Positions 35,041 through 43,904 of a DNA stretch of 64,000 bases are shown here, one piece after another. The DNA is from Actinacidiphila cocklensis (GTDB taxonomy: Bacteria > Actinomycetota > Actinomycetes > Streptomycetales > Streptomycetaceae). The stretch is from contig NZ_CAJSLV010000066.1 of the NCBI RefSeq assembly GCF_907177275.1, forward strand, positions 1 through 64,000, given 5' to 3'. The notes under the pieces were generated by a model. The model had not been told where the DNA came from. It searched no databases and saw only the letters and a program-made list of their open reading frames with translations. Made by a program: the position numbers and the translations under genes. Within the stretch, counting starts at the first letter, position 1; every line of letters begins with the position of its first letter.

Positions 35041-35294
35041 CCGGAGTTCCACGGTCCCCCCGGGCTGCCCCGTCCGGCCGTCCCGGGATCTTCCCGCCGT
35101 CGTGGCCGGTCGCGGTGTGCCGAAAGGTGCGAACGCCGCAGAAACCGGCAATCACCCGGGGGCGCCGGGAACTGCGCGACAAGCCCCCGCCCGGGGAAGG
35201 CCCGGGGAAGGTCCCGGAACCGGGGGAAGGGCCAGGGCCGGGGGCCGTACCCTGGAACGATTACTCATCCCTGCCCGGAAGGCACACCCTCCAG

Positions 35295-35933
35295 ATGTCC
35301 CAGCAGCACACCGAGACCCCCACCACCGCTCCGGAGGAGCCCTTCCTCGACGACGTGACCGACGCGGAGGCCCGTGAGCTGGCCCACCGGGAGCGCGGTA
35401 CGGCGCGTCCGATCACCGTCGTGGGCAATCCGGTGCTGCACCGGGAGTGCAAGGACGTCACCGAGTTCGGCGACGAGCTGCTCGCCCTGGTGGACGACAT
35501 GTTCGCCAGCCAGCGCGCGGCCGAGGGCGTGGGGCTCGCGGCGAACCAGATCGGCGTCGACCTGAAGGTCTTCGTCTACGACTGCCCCGACGACAACGAC
35601 GCCCGCCACGTCGGCGTCGTGTGCAACCCGGTCCTGGAGGACCTGCCCGCCGACCAGCGGCACCTGGACGACTCCAACGAGGGCTGCCTGTCCGTGCCGG
35701 GCGCGTACATGGAGACGCCGCGCCCGGACTACGCGGTGGTCCGCGGCCAGGACCTGCACGGCGAGCCGATCGTCGTGCGCGGCAGCGGCTACTTCGCCCG
35801 CTGCCTGCAGCACGAGACCGACCACCTCTACGGCCGGCTGTACATCGACCGGCTCTCCAAGCGCGACCGCAAGGACGTCCTGCGCCAGATGGCGGAGGCC
35901 ACCCCCAAGTTCGCGACCGTGCCCAACGACTAG
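35295..35933 (+). CDS. def: peptide deformylase
   Basis: Removes the formyl group from nascent N-terminal methionine. The 212-residue protein has all three motifs: GVGLAANQIG (residues about 78-87), EGCLSVPG with the metal Cys near 134, and QHETDHLYG with HExxH-type ligands near 175. A 30-residue acidic N-terminal extension precedes PITVVGNPVLHREC. The start is ATG 35295; the sequence before it shows G-rich short repeats (GGGGAAGG) and no obvious ribosome site. A hairpin separates it from the convergent nrdB. Confidence 0.93.
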   Translation: MSQQHTETPTTAPEEPFLDDVTDAEARELAHRERGTARPITVVGNPVLHRECKDVTEFGDELLALVDDMFASQRAAEGVGLAANQIGVDLKVFVYDCPDDNDARHVGVVCNPVLEDLPADQRHLDDSNEGCLSVPGAYMETPRPDYAVVRGQDLHGEPIVVRGSGYFARCLQHETDHLYGRLYIDRLSKRDRKDVLRQMAEATPKFATVPND

Positions 35934-35950
35934 CGGCCCGCCGGGCCGCT
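35932..35950. terminator. hairpin between def and nrdB
   Basis: A perfect 8-bp stem AGCGGCCC/GGGCCGCT with a three-base loop starts inside the def stop codon and ends four bases before the nrdB stop. Confidence 0.65.
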
Positions 35951-35954
35951 GCGG

Positions 35955-36986
35955 CTAGAAGTCCTCGTCGAGCGCCACCGTGCCCTCCACCGCCACCTGG
36001 TAGGCGGAGGGGCGGCGCTCGAAGAAGTTCGTCAGCTCCTGCACACCCTGCAACTCCATGAAGGAGAAGGGGTTCTGCGACCCGTAGAGGGCCGGGAAGC
36101 CCAGTCGGGCGAGCCGCTGGTCGGCGACGCACTCCAGATACGCGCGCATGGACTCGGTGTTCATGCCCGGCAGCCCGTCGCCGCACAGGTCCCGGCCGAA
36201 CTGCAGCTCGGCGTCAACGGCTTCGCGCAGCATGTCGGTGACCTCCTGGCGCAGCGCGTCGTCGAAGAGCTCCGGGTCCTCCTTGCGTACGGTGTCGACC
36301 ACGTCGAAGGCGAAGCTCATGTGCATCGTCTCGTCCCTGAACACCCAGTTGGTGCCGGTGGCGAGCCCGTGCAGCAGCCCGCGGGAGCGGAACCAGTAGA
36401 CGTACGCGAAGGCGCCGTAGAAGAACAGGCCCTCGATGCAGGCGGCGAAGCAGATCAGGTTGAGCAGGAAGCGGCGGCGGTCCTCGCGGGATTCGAGGCG
36501 GTCGATCTTCTCGGCGCCCTGCCCGTCGAAGTTGGCCATCCAGCGGAAGCAGAACTGCGCCTTCTCGCGGATCGACGGGATCTCCTCGACGGCGTCGAAG
36601 GCGGCGGCCCGGTCCGCGGGATCGGGCAGGTAGGTGTCGAGCAGCGTCAGGTAGAACTGGACGTGCACGGCCTCCTCGAACAGCTGGCGGGACAGGTACA
36701 GCCGCGCCTCGGGCGAGTTGATGTGCTTGTACAGGGTGAGCACGAGGTTGTTGGAGACGATCGAGTCGCCGGTGGCGAAGAAGGCCACCAGGCGGCCGAT
36801 CATGTGCTGCTCGCCCGGGGTGAGCTTGGCCAGGTCCGCGACGTCGGAGTGCAGGTCGACCTCCTCCACCGTCCAGGTGTTCTTGATCGCGTCGCGGTAG
36901 CGCTCGTAGAAGTCCGGGTAGCGCATCGGCCGCAGGGTCAGTTCGAAGCCCGGGTCGAGCAGGTTCTTCACGGGTGTGCTGGTCAT
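35955..36986 (-). CDS. nrdB: class Ia ribonucleotide reductase, small (radical) subunit
   Basis: A 343-residue R2 protein that holds the di-iron centre and tyrosyl radical for aerobic dNTP synthesis. Iron-site motif EEAVHVQFY: Glu105 and His108, with Tyr112 in the position of E. coli Tyr122. A second ligand segment, FVWFRDETMHMSFAF-like (FRDETMHMSF), lies near 235. The C-terminal tail is EGTVALDEDF, the piece that docks in the large subunit. ATG 36986 shares one base with the nrdA stop, so it is the second gene of nrdAB. Confidence 0.95.
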   Translation of the reverse strand: MTSTPVKNLLDPGFELTLRPMRYPDFYERYRDAIKNTWTVEEVDLHSDVADLAKLTPGEQHMIGRLVAFFATGDSIVSNNLVLTLYKHINSPEARLYLSRQLFEEAVHVQFYLTLLDTYLPDPADRAAAFDAVEEIPSIREKAQFCFRWMANFDGQGAEKIDRLESREDRRRFLLNLICFAACIEGLFFYGAFAYVYWFRSRGLLHGLATGTNWVFRDETMHMSFAFDVVDTVRKEDPELFDDALRQEVTDMLREAVDAELQFGRDLCGDGLPGMNTESMRAYLECVADQRLARLGFPALYGSQNPFSFMELQGVQELTNFFERRPSAYQVAVEGTVALDEDF

Positions 36987-39358
36987 TACTGGCAGGCCTC
37001 GCAGGACTCGGGGTTTTCCAGGGAGCAGGCGATCGCGTCGGCGTCGGCGGTCGCGGGGACGGCCACGGGGACCGGCGCGGCCGCCTGGGCGGCGCGGGCG
37101 ATCCGGGTGGCCGGGCGGGAGCGCAGGTAGTACGTGGTCTTCAGGCCCTGCTTCCAGGCGTAGGCGTACATCGACGAGAGCTTGCCGATGGTGGGCGTCT
37201 CCAGGAACAGGTTCAGCGACTGGCTCTGGTCCAGGTACGGGGTGCGGGCCGCGGCCATGTCGATCAGCGCGCGCTGCGGCAGCTCCCACGCGGTGCGGTA
37301 CAGCTCCCGCACCTCGGCCGGAATCCAGCTGAAGCCCTGCACGCTGCCGCTGGCGTCGCGCAGCGCCTCCCTGCTCTGCGCGTCCCACACCCCGAGCCGC
37401 TTGAGGTCGGCCACCAGGTAGGAGTTGACCTGGAGGAACTCACCCGACAGCGTCTCGCGCTTGAAGAGGTTGGAGACCTGCGGCTCGATGCACTCGTAGG
37501 ACCCGGCGATGGAGGCGATGGTCGCGGTCGGGGCGATGGCCAGCAGCAGCGCGTTGCGCATCCCGTGCGCCGCGACCCGCTCGCGCAGCGCCGCCCAGCG
37601 CTCGGGCCAGGCGAACTCGACGCCGTAGTGGTCGGGGTGCAGCACCCCCGCCGCGGTACGGGTCTGGTCCCAGGCGGGCAGCGGGCCGCAGCGCTCCGCC
37701 AGGTCGCAGGAGGCCTCGTACGCGGCGAGCATCACCCGCTCGGCGATCCTGGTGGACAGCGCGCGGGCCTCGGCGGAGCCGAACGGCAGCCGCAGCTTGA
37801 AGAAGACGTCCTGCAGGCCCATCACCCCCAGACCCACGGGCCGCCAGCGGGAGTTGGAGCGACCGGCCTGCTCGGTCGGGTAGAAGTTGATGTCCACGAC
37901 CCGGTCGAGGAAGGTCACCGCGGTGTGCACGGTCTCGTCCAGGCGCTGCCAGTCCAGGTCGCCGTCCGGTGTCACGAAGGCGCTCAGGTTGACCGAGCCG
38001 AGGTTGCACACCGCGGTCTCCGAGTCGTCGGTGACCTCCAGGATCTCTGTGCACAGGTTGGACGAGTGGACCGTGCGGCCGGGCAGCGCCGTCTGGTTGG
38101 CGGTGCGGTTCGCGGCGTCCTTGAAGGTCATCCAGCCGTTGCCGGTCTGCGCCAGGGTGCGCATCATCCGGCCGTACAGCTCGCGTGCCGGGATCGTGCG
38201 CTGCGCCAGGCCTGCCGCCTCGGCCGCGCGGTAGGCCGCGTCGAAGTCGTCGCCCCACAGGTCGACCAGCTCGGGCACGTCGGCGGGCGAGAACAGCGAC
38301 CAGTCGGCGTCGGCGTCGACCCGGCGCATGAACTCGTCGGGCACCCAGTGCGCCAGGTTCAGGTTGTGGGTGCGGCGGGCGTCCTCGCCGGTGTTGTCCC
38401 GCAGTTCGAGGAACTCCTCGACGTCGGCGTGCCAGGTCTCCAGGTAGACCGCGGCCGCGCCCTTGCGCCGGCCGCCCTGGTTGACCGCGGCGACCGAGGC
38501 GTCGAGCGTCTTCAGGAACGGGACGATCCCGTTGGAGTGCCCGTTGGTGCCGCGGATCAGCGAACCCCTGGCGCGGATACGGGAGAAGGGCAGCCCGATG
38601 CCGCCGGCGTGCTTCGACAGCCGCGCAACCTGGTGGTAGCGGTCGTAGATCGAGTCCAGCTCGTCGAGCGGCGAGTCCAGCAGATAGCAGGACGACATCT
38701 GCGGGTGCCGGGTACCGGAGTTGAACAGGGTCGGTGAGCTGGGCAGGTACTCCAGGGCGCTCATCAGCCGGTAGAGCGAGGCGACTTCGTCCACAGCGGT
38801 GGCCGAGTCGCCCTCGGCGAGTCCGGCGGCGACCCGCAGCATGAAGTGCTGCGGGGTCTCGATCACCTTGCGGGTCAGCGGGTGCCGCAGCAGGTAGCGG
38901 CTGTAGAGGGTGCGCAGGCCGAAGTAGCCGAAGCGGTCGTCGGCGCGGTCGGCGAGCGCCCGGTCGACGAGCGCGTCCAGCCGGGCCGCGTGGCGTGCGG
39001 CGAAGTCCGCCGTGCGGTCGGCGATCAGGCCCTCGCGGTGGCCCACCGCGACGGCGGTGGTGAAGGACACCGACCCCTGGGAGGCGGCCTCCTCGGCGAT
39101 CGTGCGGGTGAGCAGCCGGGCGGCGAGCCGCGAGTAGGCCGGGTCCTCGGAGATCAGCCCGGCGGCGGACTCGGTGGCCAGGCCCCGCAGTTCGGCGGCG
39201 TCGGCGGCGCCGCTGCGCCCCCGCAGCGCGGCGGCGGCCACCCGCCCTGGATCGGTGTCGGGGAGGTCGGCACAGAGCGCGACGAGGGTACGCAGCAGGT
39301 CGGCGCCGGCGGTGTCGGCGCTGTCTGTCGTGGCGGGGGCTTCTGGCGCGATGGTCAC
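36986..39358 (-). CDS. nrdA: class Ia ribonucleotide reductase, large (catalytic) subunit
   Basis: A 790-residue R1 protein. Active-site residues: Cys in MSSCYLLDSP near 220, the NLCTEI triad (Asn, Cys, Glu) near 430, the partner Cys in AVCNLGSVNL near 452, and the C-terminal shuttle CEAC at the end. Typical segments include PSSPTLFNSGT and KHAGGIGLPFSRIRA. The first 90 residues are Ala-rich and lack an obvious ATP-cone consensus. The start is GTG 39358. A cobalamin riboswitch in the leader should turn the operon down when B12 is abundant, favouring the B12-dependent class II enzyme encoded elsewhere, as known in S. coelicolor. Confidence 0.95.
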   Translation of the reverse strand: MTIAPEAPATTDSADTAGADLLRTLVALCADLPDTDPGRVAAAALRGRSGAADAAELRGLATESAAGLISEDPAYSRLAARLLTRTIAEEAASQGSVSFTTAVAVGHREGLIADRTADFAARHAARLDALVDRALADRADDRFGYFGLRTLYSRYLLRHPLTRKVIETPQHFMLRVAAGLAEGDSATAVDEVASLYRLMSALEYLPSSPTLFNSGTRHPQMSSCYLLDSPLDELDSIYDRYHQVARLSKHAGGIGLPFSRIRARGSLIRGTNGHSNGIVPFLKTLDASVAAVNQGGRRKGAAAVYLETWHADVEEFLELRDNTGEDARRTHNLNLAHWVPDEFMRRVDADADWSLFSPADVPELVDLWGDDFDAAYRAAEAAGLAQRTIPARELYGRMMRTLAQTGNGWMTFKDAANRTANQTALPGRTVHSSNLCTEILEVTDDSETAVCNLGSVNLSAFVTPDGDLDWQRLDETVHTAVTFLDRVVDINFYPTEQAGRSNSRWRPVGLGVMGLQDVFFKLRLPFGSAEARALSTRIAERVMLAAYEASCDLAERCGPLPAWDQTRTAAGVLHPDHYGVEFAWPERWAALRERVAAHGMRNALLLAIAPTATIASIAGSYECIEPQVSNLFKRETLSGEFLQVNSYLVADLKRLGVWDAQSREALRDASGSVQGFSWIPAEVRELYRTAWELPQRALIDMAAARTPYLDQSQSLNLFLETPTIGKLSSMYAYAWKQGLKTTYYLRSRPATRIARAAQAAAPVPVAVPATADADAIACSLENPESCEACQ

Positions 39359-39449
39359 GGTGGTGCGGTCTCCCTCGTACGCGGCGGCGGCCACGCGGGG
39401 GAGGGGCGGAGGGGGGCCGGGCGTGCGTGCGGGCATGCCGGACCGCGTC

Positions 39450-39625
39450 CGCAGGCCCAATCCGCGAGGCCCGGACTCGTCGGCGCACGCCGGTCCTTCG
39501 ACCGTACGGGCGCCGGCTGCCGGCAGGTGATCGGGCTGTGCGGGGCGCACGGGGGCGCCACCGCTCACCGTTGCGGGGCAGCGCCGGACTCGCACCGGCT
39601 TCCCCTGCGGGCAGCGGAGTTGAGC
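39450..39625 (-). promoter_or_regulatory. adenosylcobalamin (B12) riboswitch in the nrdAB leader
   Basis: Reading the minus strand, the conserved core runs from 39606 to 39563. GGGGAAGCCGGTG is followed by a short GAG linker, TCCGGC, GCTGCCCCGCAACGGT and GAG. Further on come a GATCACCTGCCGG arm and a B12-box-like CGAGTCCGGGCCTCGCGG (near 39479). The aptamer ends about 90 bases before the nrdA start, leaving room for an expression platform. B12 riboswitch control of class Ia nrd genes is known in Streptomyces. Exact boundaries are approximate. Confidence 0.9.
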
Positions 39626-39669
39626 ATACATCTTGTGCCGGGTCTCAGGGTGACGCCCACATGTTGTGT
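39624..39669 (-). promoter_or_regulatory. paired NrdR-box-like sites at the nrdAB promoter
   Basis: Two related elements, GCACAAGATGTATGC (minus strand, 39638-39624) and ACACAACATGTGGGCG (39669-39655), share ACAANATGT. They are spaced 31 bases apart, three helical turns, as expected for tandem NrdR boxes. They sit immediately upstream of, and touching, the riboswitch 5' end; a TATGCT -10 candidate overlaps the proximal box. Confidence 0.6.
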
Positions 39670-39683
39670 CGCGGCGGGCCGCG

Positions 39684-39872
39684 TCAGTACCGTAGCGACA
39701 TGCTCTCCCGCGTCAGGGAGGCCGGTTCCGGCGGCTGCCCCGGTGTTTCGCCGCGCTCTGCGGCGCGGATCTCGCGGGTGATGCGGGCGTCGGCGCGGGC
39801 GCCCATGAGGGGCACGAAGGTCAGGGCGAGGGTGAGGGCGAGCAGTGCGGCGATGTCCAGGAAAACTGTCAT
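39684..39872 (-). CDS. possible small single-TM protein
   Basis: A 62-residue frame: an N-terminal hydrophobic helix (TVFLDIAALLALTLALTFVP, residues 2-21), then a charged amphipathic tail (ARADARITREIRAAERGE). There is no strong ribosome site before ATG 39872; a TTGACT motif adjoins it. It sits between the nrdAB promoter and the divergent AraC-type gene. Composition and topology look protein-like, but I do not recognise a family; it could be spurious. Confidence 0.35.
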   Translation of the reverse strand: MTVFLDIAALLALTLALTFVPLMGARADARITREIRAAERGETPGQPPEPASLTRESMSLRY

Positions 39873-39961
39873 GAGTCAATAGTGGCGACGGTACTGGCTG
39901 CCGATAAGTGGCAGCGGTGCCGACCTACCGCAACATCCTGCCATCTGCGATGCTCGGGACC

Positions 39962-40921
39962 ATGCTGAAGAACGTCGCCGTGATGCTGCTCGACGGGGTC
40001 CACCCCTTCGAACTCGGAGTGCTGTGCGAGGTGTTCGGGCTCGACCGCACGGACGAGGGGCTGCCCGGCTACGACTTCGCGGTCGTCTCCGCCGAAGGCC
40101 CGCGGCTGCGCACCCACGCGGGCTTCGACGTGGTCGCCACGGAGGGGCTGGACCGCCTCGACGAGGCCGACCTCGTCGCCGTACCGGCCGCGGACGCCTC
40201 GACCGTACGGGAGTTCCCCCGGGAGGTCCTGGGCGCCCTGAACCGGGCGGTGGGCCGCGGCGCGACCGTCATGAGCGTCTGCTCAGGGGTCTTCGTGCTG
40301 GGCGCCGCGGGGCTGCTCGACGGCCGCCGGTGCGCGGCCCACTGGCGGCACACCGAGCTGCTCGCCGCCCGGCACCCCAAGGCCCGGGTGGAGCAGGACG
40401 TGCTCTACGTGGACGACGACCGGGTCGTCACCTCGGCCGGCACGTCCGCGGGCATCGACGCGTGCCTGCACCTGGTGCGCAAGGAGCAGGGGGTCGCCGT
40501 CGCCAACGGCATCGCGCGCCGGATGGTCGTACCCCCGCACCGCGAGGGCGGCCAGGCGCAGTACGTGGACCGGCCGCTGCCCCGGGCCACCAGTGACTCG
40601 GTCGCCGGCGTGCTCGCCTGGATGGAGCGCCACCTCGACCGGGAGGTCACGGTGGACGACCTGGCCGCCCGCGCCCTGATGTCGCCGCGCACCTTCGCCC
40701 GGCGCTTCCAGCAGGAGACGGGCACGACGCCGTACCGCTGGCTGCTGGGGCAGCGGATCCTGCTGGCCCGCGAACTCCTCGAAGGCACGGCCCTCACGGT
40801 CGACGCGGTCGCGGACCGGGCCGGATTCGGCAACGCCGCCACCCTGCGGCACCACTTCGGCCGCTGGGTCGGCACCACCCCGCACGCCTACCGCCGCGCC
40901 TTCCGCTCGGACGGTGCGTGA
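39962..40921 (+). CDS. GlxA family AraC-type regulator (DJ-1/PfpI + HTH)
   Basis: A 319-residue fusion of an N-terminal DJ-1/PfpI amidotransferase-like domain (about 5-170; nucleophile-elbow Cys in MSVCSGVFVLGAAGLL near 105) and a C-terminal double AraC HTH (about 222-315: VDDLAARALMSPRTFARRFQQETGTTPYRWLLGQRI and VDAVADRAGFGNAATLRHHFGRWVGTTPHAYRR). This is the GlxA/FtrA group; in Streptomyces some members regulate secondary metabolism. ATG 39962 is preceded by GATGCT ending seven bases upstream, hence possibly leaderless. An inverted repeat GCTGCC/GGCAGC (39897-39915) lies upstream. Divergent from nrdAB. Confidence 0.88.
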   Translation: MLKNVAVMLLDGVHPFELGVLCEVFGLDRTDEGLPGYDFAVVSAEGPRLRTHAGFDVVATEGLDRLDEADLVAVPAADASTVREFPREVLGALNRAVGRGATVMSVCSGVFVLGAAGLLDGRRCAAHWRHTELLAARHPKARVEQDVLYVDDDRVVTSAGTSAGIDACLHLVRKEQGVAVANGIARRMVVPPHREGGQAQYVDRPLPRATSDSVAGVLAWMERHLDREVTVDDLAARALMSPRTFARRFQQETGTTPYRWLLGQRILLARELLEGTALTVDAVADRAGFGNAATLRHHFGRWVGTTPHAYRRAFRSDGA

Positions 40922-40922
40922 A

Positions 40923-40962
40923 GGGGGCGCGGGAAGCCGCTCACGCGGTTCCCCGCGCCCCT
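40923..40962. terminator. bidirectional terminator
   Basis: A long stem, GGGGCGCGGG (40924-40933) with CCCGCGCCCC (40952-40961), and an inner AA-CCGC/GCGG-TT arm lie between the AraC-type gene and the convergent symporter. Its sequence belongs to the same GGGGCGCGGGGAA element type seen at 14230. Confidence 0.7.
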
Positions 40963-40970
40963 GGTGGGCG

Positions 40971-42617
40971 CTAAGCCCCTGCGGGCTCGGGCAGGCCGGG
41001 GGCGGTGCCCGGTGCGGGGTCGGCCGGGCCGGCCGGGGTGGGCTCGGCCTCGGTGGTGTAGTCGGACAGGACGGTCTCGTCCTCCCCGGCGGGAGCCTTG
41101 AGCGCGTTCAGCACGAGGGTGAGGACGAACGCGATCCCGATGTTGAGGACGAACGCGGTCAGGCCGATGTAGCCCTTCTCGCCGATCCACGGGATCATGT
41201 CCGAGTTGCCGGCGAAGTGCGACTGCTTGGGACTGCTCTGCTCGTACGCCTTCCACGTCCCGTAGCCCATGCCGACGGCCCAGCCGGCCAGCAGCGCCCA
41301 GCGGTGGAACCAGCGGGTGAACAGGCCGCCGACTATCGCCGGTACGGTCTGCAGGATCCAGATCCCGCCCAGCAGCTGGAAGTTGATCGCCACCGTCTTG
41401 TCCATGGTGAGGACGAAGACCAGCGCGCCGACCTTCACCACCAGGGACACGATCTTGGAGACCGCGGTCTGCTGGGCCGGGGTGGCGTCCGGTTTGATCA
41501 GGTCCTTGTAGATGTTGCGGGTGAAGAGGTTGGCCGCCGCGATGGACATGATCGCGGCGGGGACGAGCGCCCCGATGCCGATCGCCGCGAAGGCGACGCC
41601 GGCGAACCACGAGGGGAACATGTTCTCGAACAGCTGCGGGATGGCCAGCTGGGCGTTGTAGCCCTTGCCGCCGACACCGGCGGCGAGCGCCATGAAGCCG
41701 AGCATCGCCAGCAGGCCCAGCATCAGCGAGTACAGCGGCAGGATCGTGGTGTTGCGGCGGATCGTGTCGCGGCTCTTGCTGGACAGCACGGCCGTCACCG
41801 AGTGCGGGTAGAGGAAGAGCGCCATCGCCGAGCCCATCGCCAGCGTGGCGTACGCCCACTGCGCCTTCGGCCCGGTCACCAGCGAACCGCGCGGCACCCC
41901 GTTGGTCTTCTTCGCGTACTCGGCGCCCGCCTTGTTGAAGATGTCGTCGAAGCCGCCGAGCTTGTACGGGATGTAGATGATGGCGACCGCGATGACGATG
42001 TAGATCAGCGCGTCCTTGACGAAGGCGATCAGCGCGGGCGCCCGCAGTCCCGAGGAGTAGGTGTACGCGGCGAGCACGCCGAAGGCGATCAGCAGCGGCA
42101 GGTCCTTGAGGAACCAGTTGGTGGAGTCGCCGCCGCCGACACCCATCACGTCCAGCACGGCCTGGATGCCGACCAGTTGCAGGGCGATGTACGGCATCGT
42201 CGCGATGATGCCGGTGATCGCGACGGCCACCGACAGGCTCTTGGAGCCGAACCGCCCGCGGATGAAGTCCGACGAGGTGACGTAGCCGTGCTTGTGCGAG
42301 ACCGACCACAGCCGCGGCAGGAAGAGGAAGACCAGCGGGTAGGTGATGATCGTGTAGGGCACGGCGAAGAAGCCGCCCGCGCCGGCGCTGTAGATCGCCG
42401 CGGGCACCGCCACGAAGGTGTAGGCGGTGTAGAGGTCGCCGCCGAGCAGGAACCAGGTCACCCAGGTCCCGAAGCTCCGTCCGCCCAGGCCCCATTCGTC
42501 CAGGTGCAGCGGGTCGGCGGCGCGGCGCCAGCGGGCGGCGAGGAAGCCGAGCACCGTGACGGCCAGGAAGAAGAAGATGAAGACGCCGAGTGCGACGCCG
42601 TTGACGCCGTCCTTCAC
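40971..42617 (-). CDS. monocarboxylate/sodium:solute symporter (SSS family)
   Basis: A 548-residue SSS transporter with about 13 TM helices. Recognisable segments: EWGLGGRSFGTWVTWFLLGGDLYTAYTF (near residue 41), a GYVTSSDFIRGRFG loop near 112 and LVPAAIMSIAAANLFTRNIYKDLIKP near 365. This resembles MctP/MctC-type monocarboxylate (acetate, pyruvate, propionate) permeases. The C-terminus is a Pro/Ala/Glu-rich cytoplasmic tail. Its GTG start overlaps the stop of the upstream DUF3311 gene by four bases. The pairing of an SSS permease with a small DUF3311 membrane protein is recurrent in actinobacteria and suggests a two-subunit transporter. Confidence 0.88.
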   Translation of the reverse strand: MKDGVNGVALGVFIFFFLAVTVLGFLAARWRRAADPLHLDEWGLGGRSFGTWVTWFLLGGDLYTAYTFVAVPAAIYSAGAGGFFAVPYTIITYPLVFLFLPRLWSVSHKHGYVTSSDFIRGRFGSKSLSVAVAITGIIATMPYIALQLVGIQAVLDVMGVGGGDSTNWFLKDLPLLIAFGVLAAYTYSSGLRAPALIAFVKDALIYIVIAVAIIYIPYKLGGFDDIFNKAGAEYAKKTNGVPRGSLVTGPKAQWAYATLAMGSAMALFLYPHSVTAVLSSKSRDTIRRNTTILPLYSLMLGLLAMLGFMALAAGVGGKGYNAQLAIPQLFENMFPSWFAGVAFAAIGIGALVPAAIMSIAAANLFTRNIYKDLIKPDATPAQQTAVSKIVSLVVKVGALVFVLTMDKTVAINFQLLGGIWILQTVPAIVGGLFTRWFHRWALLAGWAVGMGYGTWKAYEQSSPKQSHFAGNSDMIPWIGEKGYIGLTAFVLNIGIAFVLTLVLNALKAPAGEDETVLSDYTTEAEPTPAGPADPAPGTAPGLPEPAGA

Positions 42618-42871
42618 TTGACGCCACCTCCCTTGCGAGCCCGCTCCTCACGGCGTACGAGCGCGTACGCGGTGTAGGTCAGCGTGGCGGCCACCGGCAC
42701 CCAGGCCATCTGGTACCAGTAGAAGAACGGGATGCCGATGAAGGCAGGCGTCAGGCGCGAGTAGGAGTTCACCCACAGCAGGGCGACGAACGGTGCAAGG
42801 AGGCACAGCCCGGCCAGCACCCGGGTGGGGGTGATGACCGGTGGCCGTGGGTCCGGTGGTGCTTCCGGCAT
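42614..42871 (-). CDS. DUF3311 small membrane protein
   Basis: An 85-residue protein with two TM helices (about 17-35 and 45-70) and the DUF3311 core PFVALLWVNSYSRLTPAFIGIPFFYWYQMAW. The C-terminus is Arg/Lys-rich (VRREERARKGGG), fixing a cytoplasmic tail. It precedes and overlaps the SSS symporter gene, so it is probably a partner or assembly factor. Precise function unknown. Confidence 0.85.
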   Translation of the reverse strand: MPEAPPDPRPPVITPTRVLAGLCLLAPFVALLWVNSYSRLTPAFIGIPFFYWYQMAWVPVAATLTYTAYALVRREERARKGGGVK

Positions 42872-42972
42872 GGGTGGTGCTCCCGTCCCCTTGAGCGGCG
42901 TGTGTAATGCGCAGGAAATCTAGGGGAGGTTAGCGGCGGTCGTCACTACCCGTGCACGGATCAGTGGCCGGG

Positions 42973-43743
42973 TCAGCCGTTCGGGCGGCTGAGCCTGGCC
43001 ACGAACTTGTAGCGGTCGCCGCGGTAGACCGAGCGCACCCACTCCACCGGTTCGCCGGTGGTGTCGATCGAGTGCCGGGAGAGCATCAGCATGGGCAGGC
43101 CGACGTCGGTGCCCAGCAGGCCGGCCTCGCGCGGGGTGGCGAGCGAGGTCTCGATGGTCTCCTCGGCCTCGGCCAGCCGCACGTCGTAGACCTCGGCCAG
43201 CGCGGTGTAGAGCGAGACGTACTTGGCCAGGCTGCGGCGCAGCGCGGGGAAGCGCTTGGCGGACAGGTGGGTGGTCTCGATCGCCATCGGCTCGGAGTTG
43301 GCCAGCCGGAGCCGTTCGATCCGCAGCACCCGGCCGCCGGCCTTCATGTCCAGCAGCCCGGCGAGCCGGTCGTCGGCGGTGATGTAGCCGATGTCCAGCA
43401 GCTGGGACGTGGGTTCCAGGCCCTGGGCGCGCATGTCCTCGGTGTACGAAGTGAGTTGGAGTGCCTGCGAGACCTTGGGCTTGGCCACGAAGGTGCCCTT
43501 GCCCTGGATGCGTTCGAGCCGGCCCTCGACCACCAGCTCCTGCAGCGCCTGCCGGACGGTGGTGCGGGAGGTGTCGAACTCGGTGGCCAGGGTGCGCTCC
43601 GGCGGGACCGGGGTGCCGGGAGGCATCGTCTGCGTGATGTCCAGCAGGTGGCGCTTGAGCCGGTAGTACTTGGGCACCCGGGCGGTGCGGCCCGCGGCGC
43701 CGCCCGCCGTGGTCTCCGCGCTGGTGGCCGCGTCGCTCTCCAT
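42973..43743 (-). CDS. dasR: GntR/HutC-type global regulator DasR
   Basis: A 256-residue GntR/HutC regulator. The winged helix covers about residues 22-95 (YYRLKRHLLDITQTMPPGTPVPPERTLATEFDTSRTTVRQALQELVVEGRLERIQGKGTFV). The UTRA effector domain follows, with SYTEDMRAQGLEPTSQLLD, FPALRRSLAKYVSLY and VRSVYRGDRYKFVARL. Gene position next to dasABC and the dre sites nearby identify it as DasR, which represses GlcNAc and chitin genes and links nutrient state to development and antibiotics; glucosamine-6-phosphate relieves binding. ATG 43743 has GGGAG eight bases upstream. The longer in-frame extension lacks a site. Confidence 0.95.
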   Translation of the reverse strand: MESDAATSAETTAGGAAGRTARVPKYYRLKRHLLDITQTMPPGTPVPPERTLATEFDTSRTTVRQALQELVVEGRLERIQGKGTFVAKPKVSQALQLTSYTEDMRAQGLEPTSQLLDIGYITADDRLAGLLDMKAGGRVLRIERLRLANSEPMAIETTHLSAKRFPALRRSLAKYVSLYTALAEVYDVRLAEAEETIETSLATPREAGLLGTDVGLPMLMLSRHSIDTTGEPVEWVRSVYRGDRYKFVARLSRPNG

Positions 43744-43904
43744 GACGTTTACTCCCGACTGCTGTCGTGCTGCCGTCACCGGCTCCTCCGTTGATCGCGG
43801 CTCACATGGTGGCACGCGCGGCCCTGCGGGAGAGAGGCGGCGGGGGTGTGGTTCCCCTCAGGTGTCGGTCCGATAACAGAGCCGACGGGTGTTCTTATAC
43901 ACCC

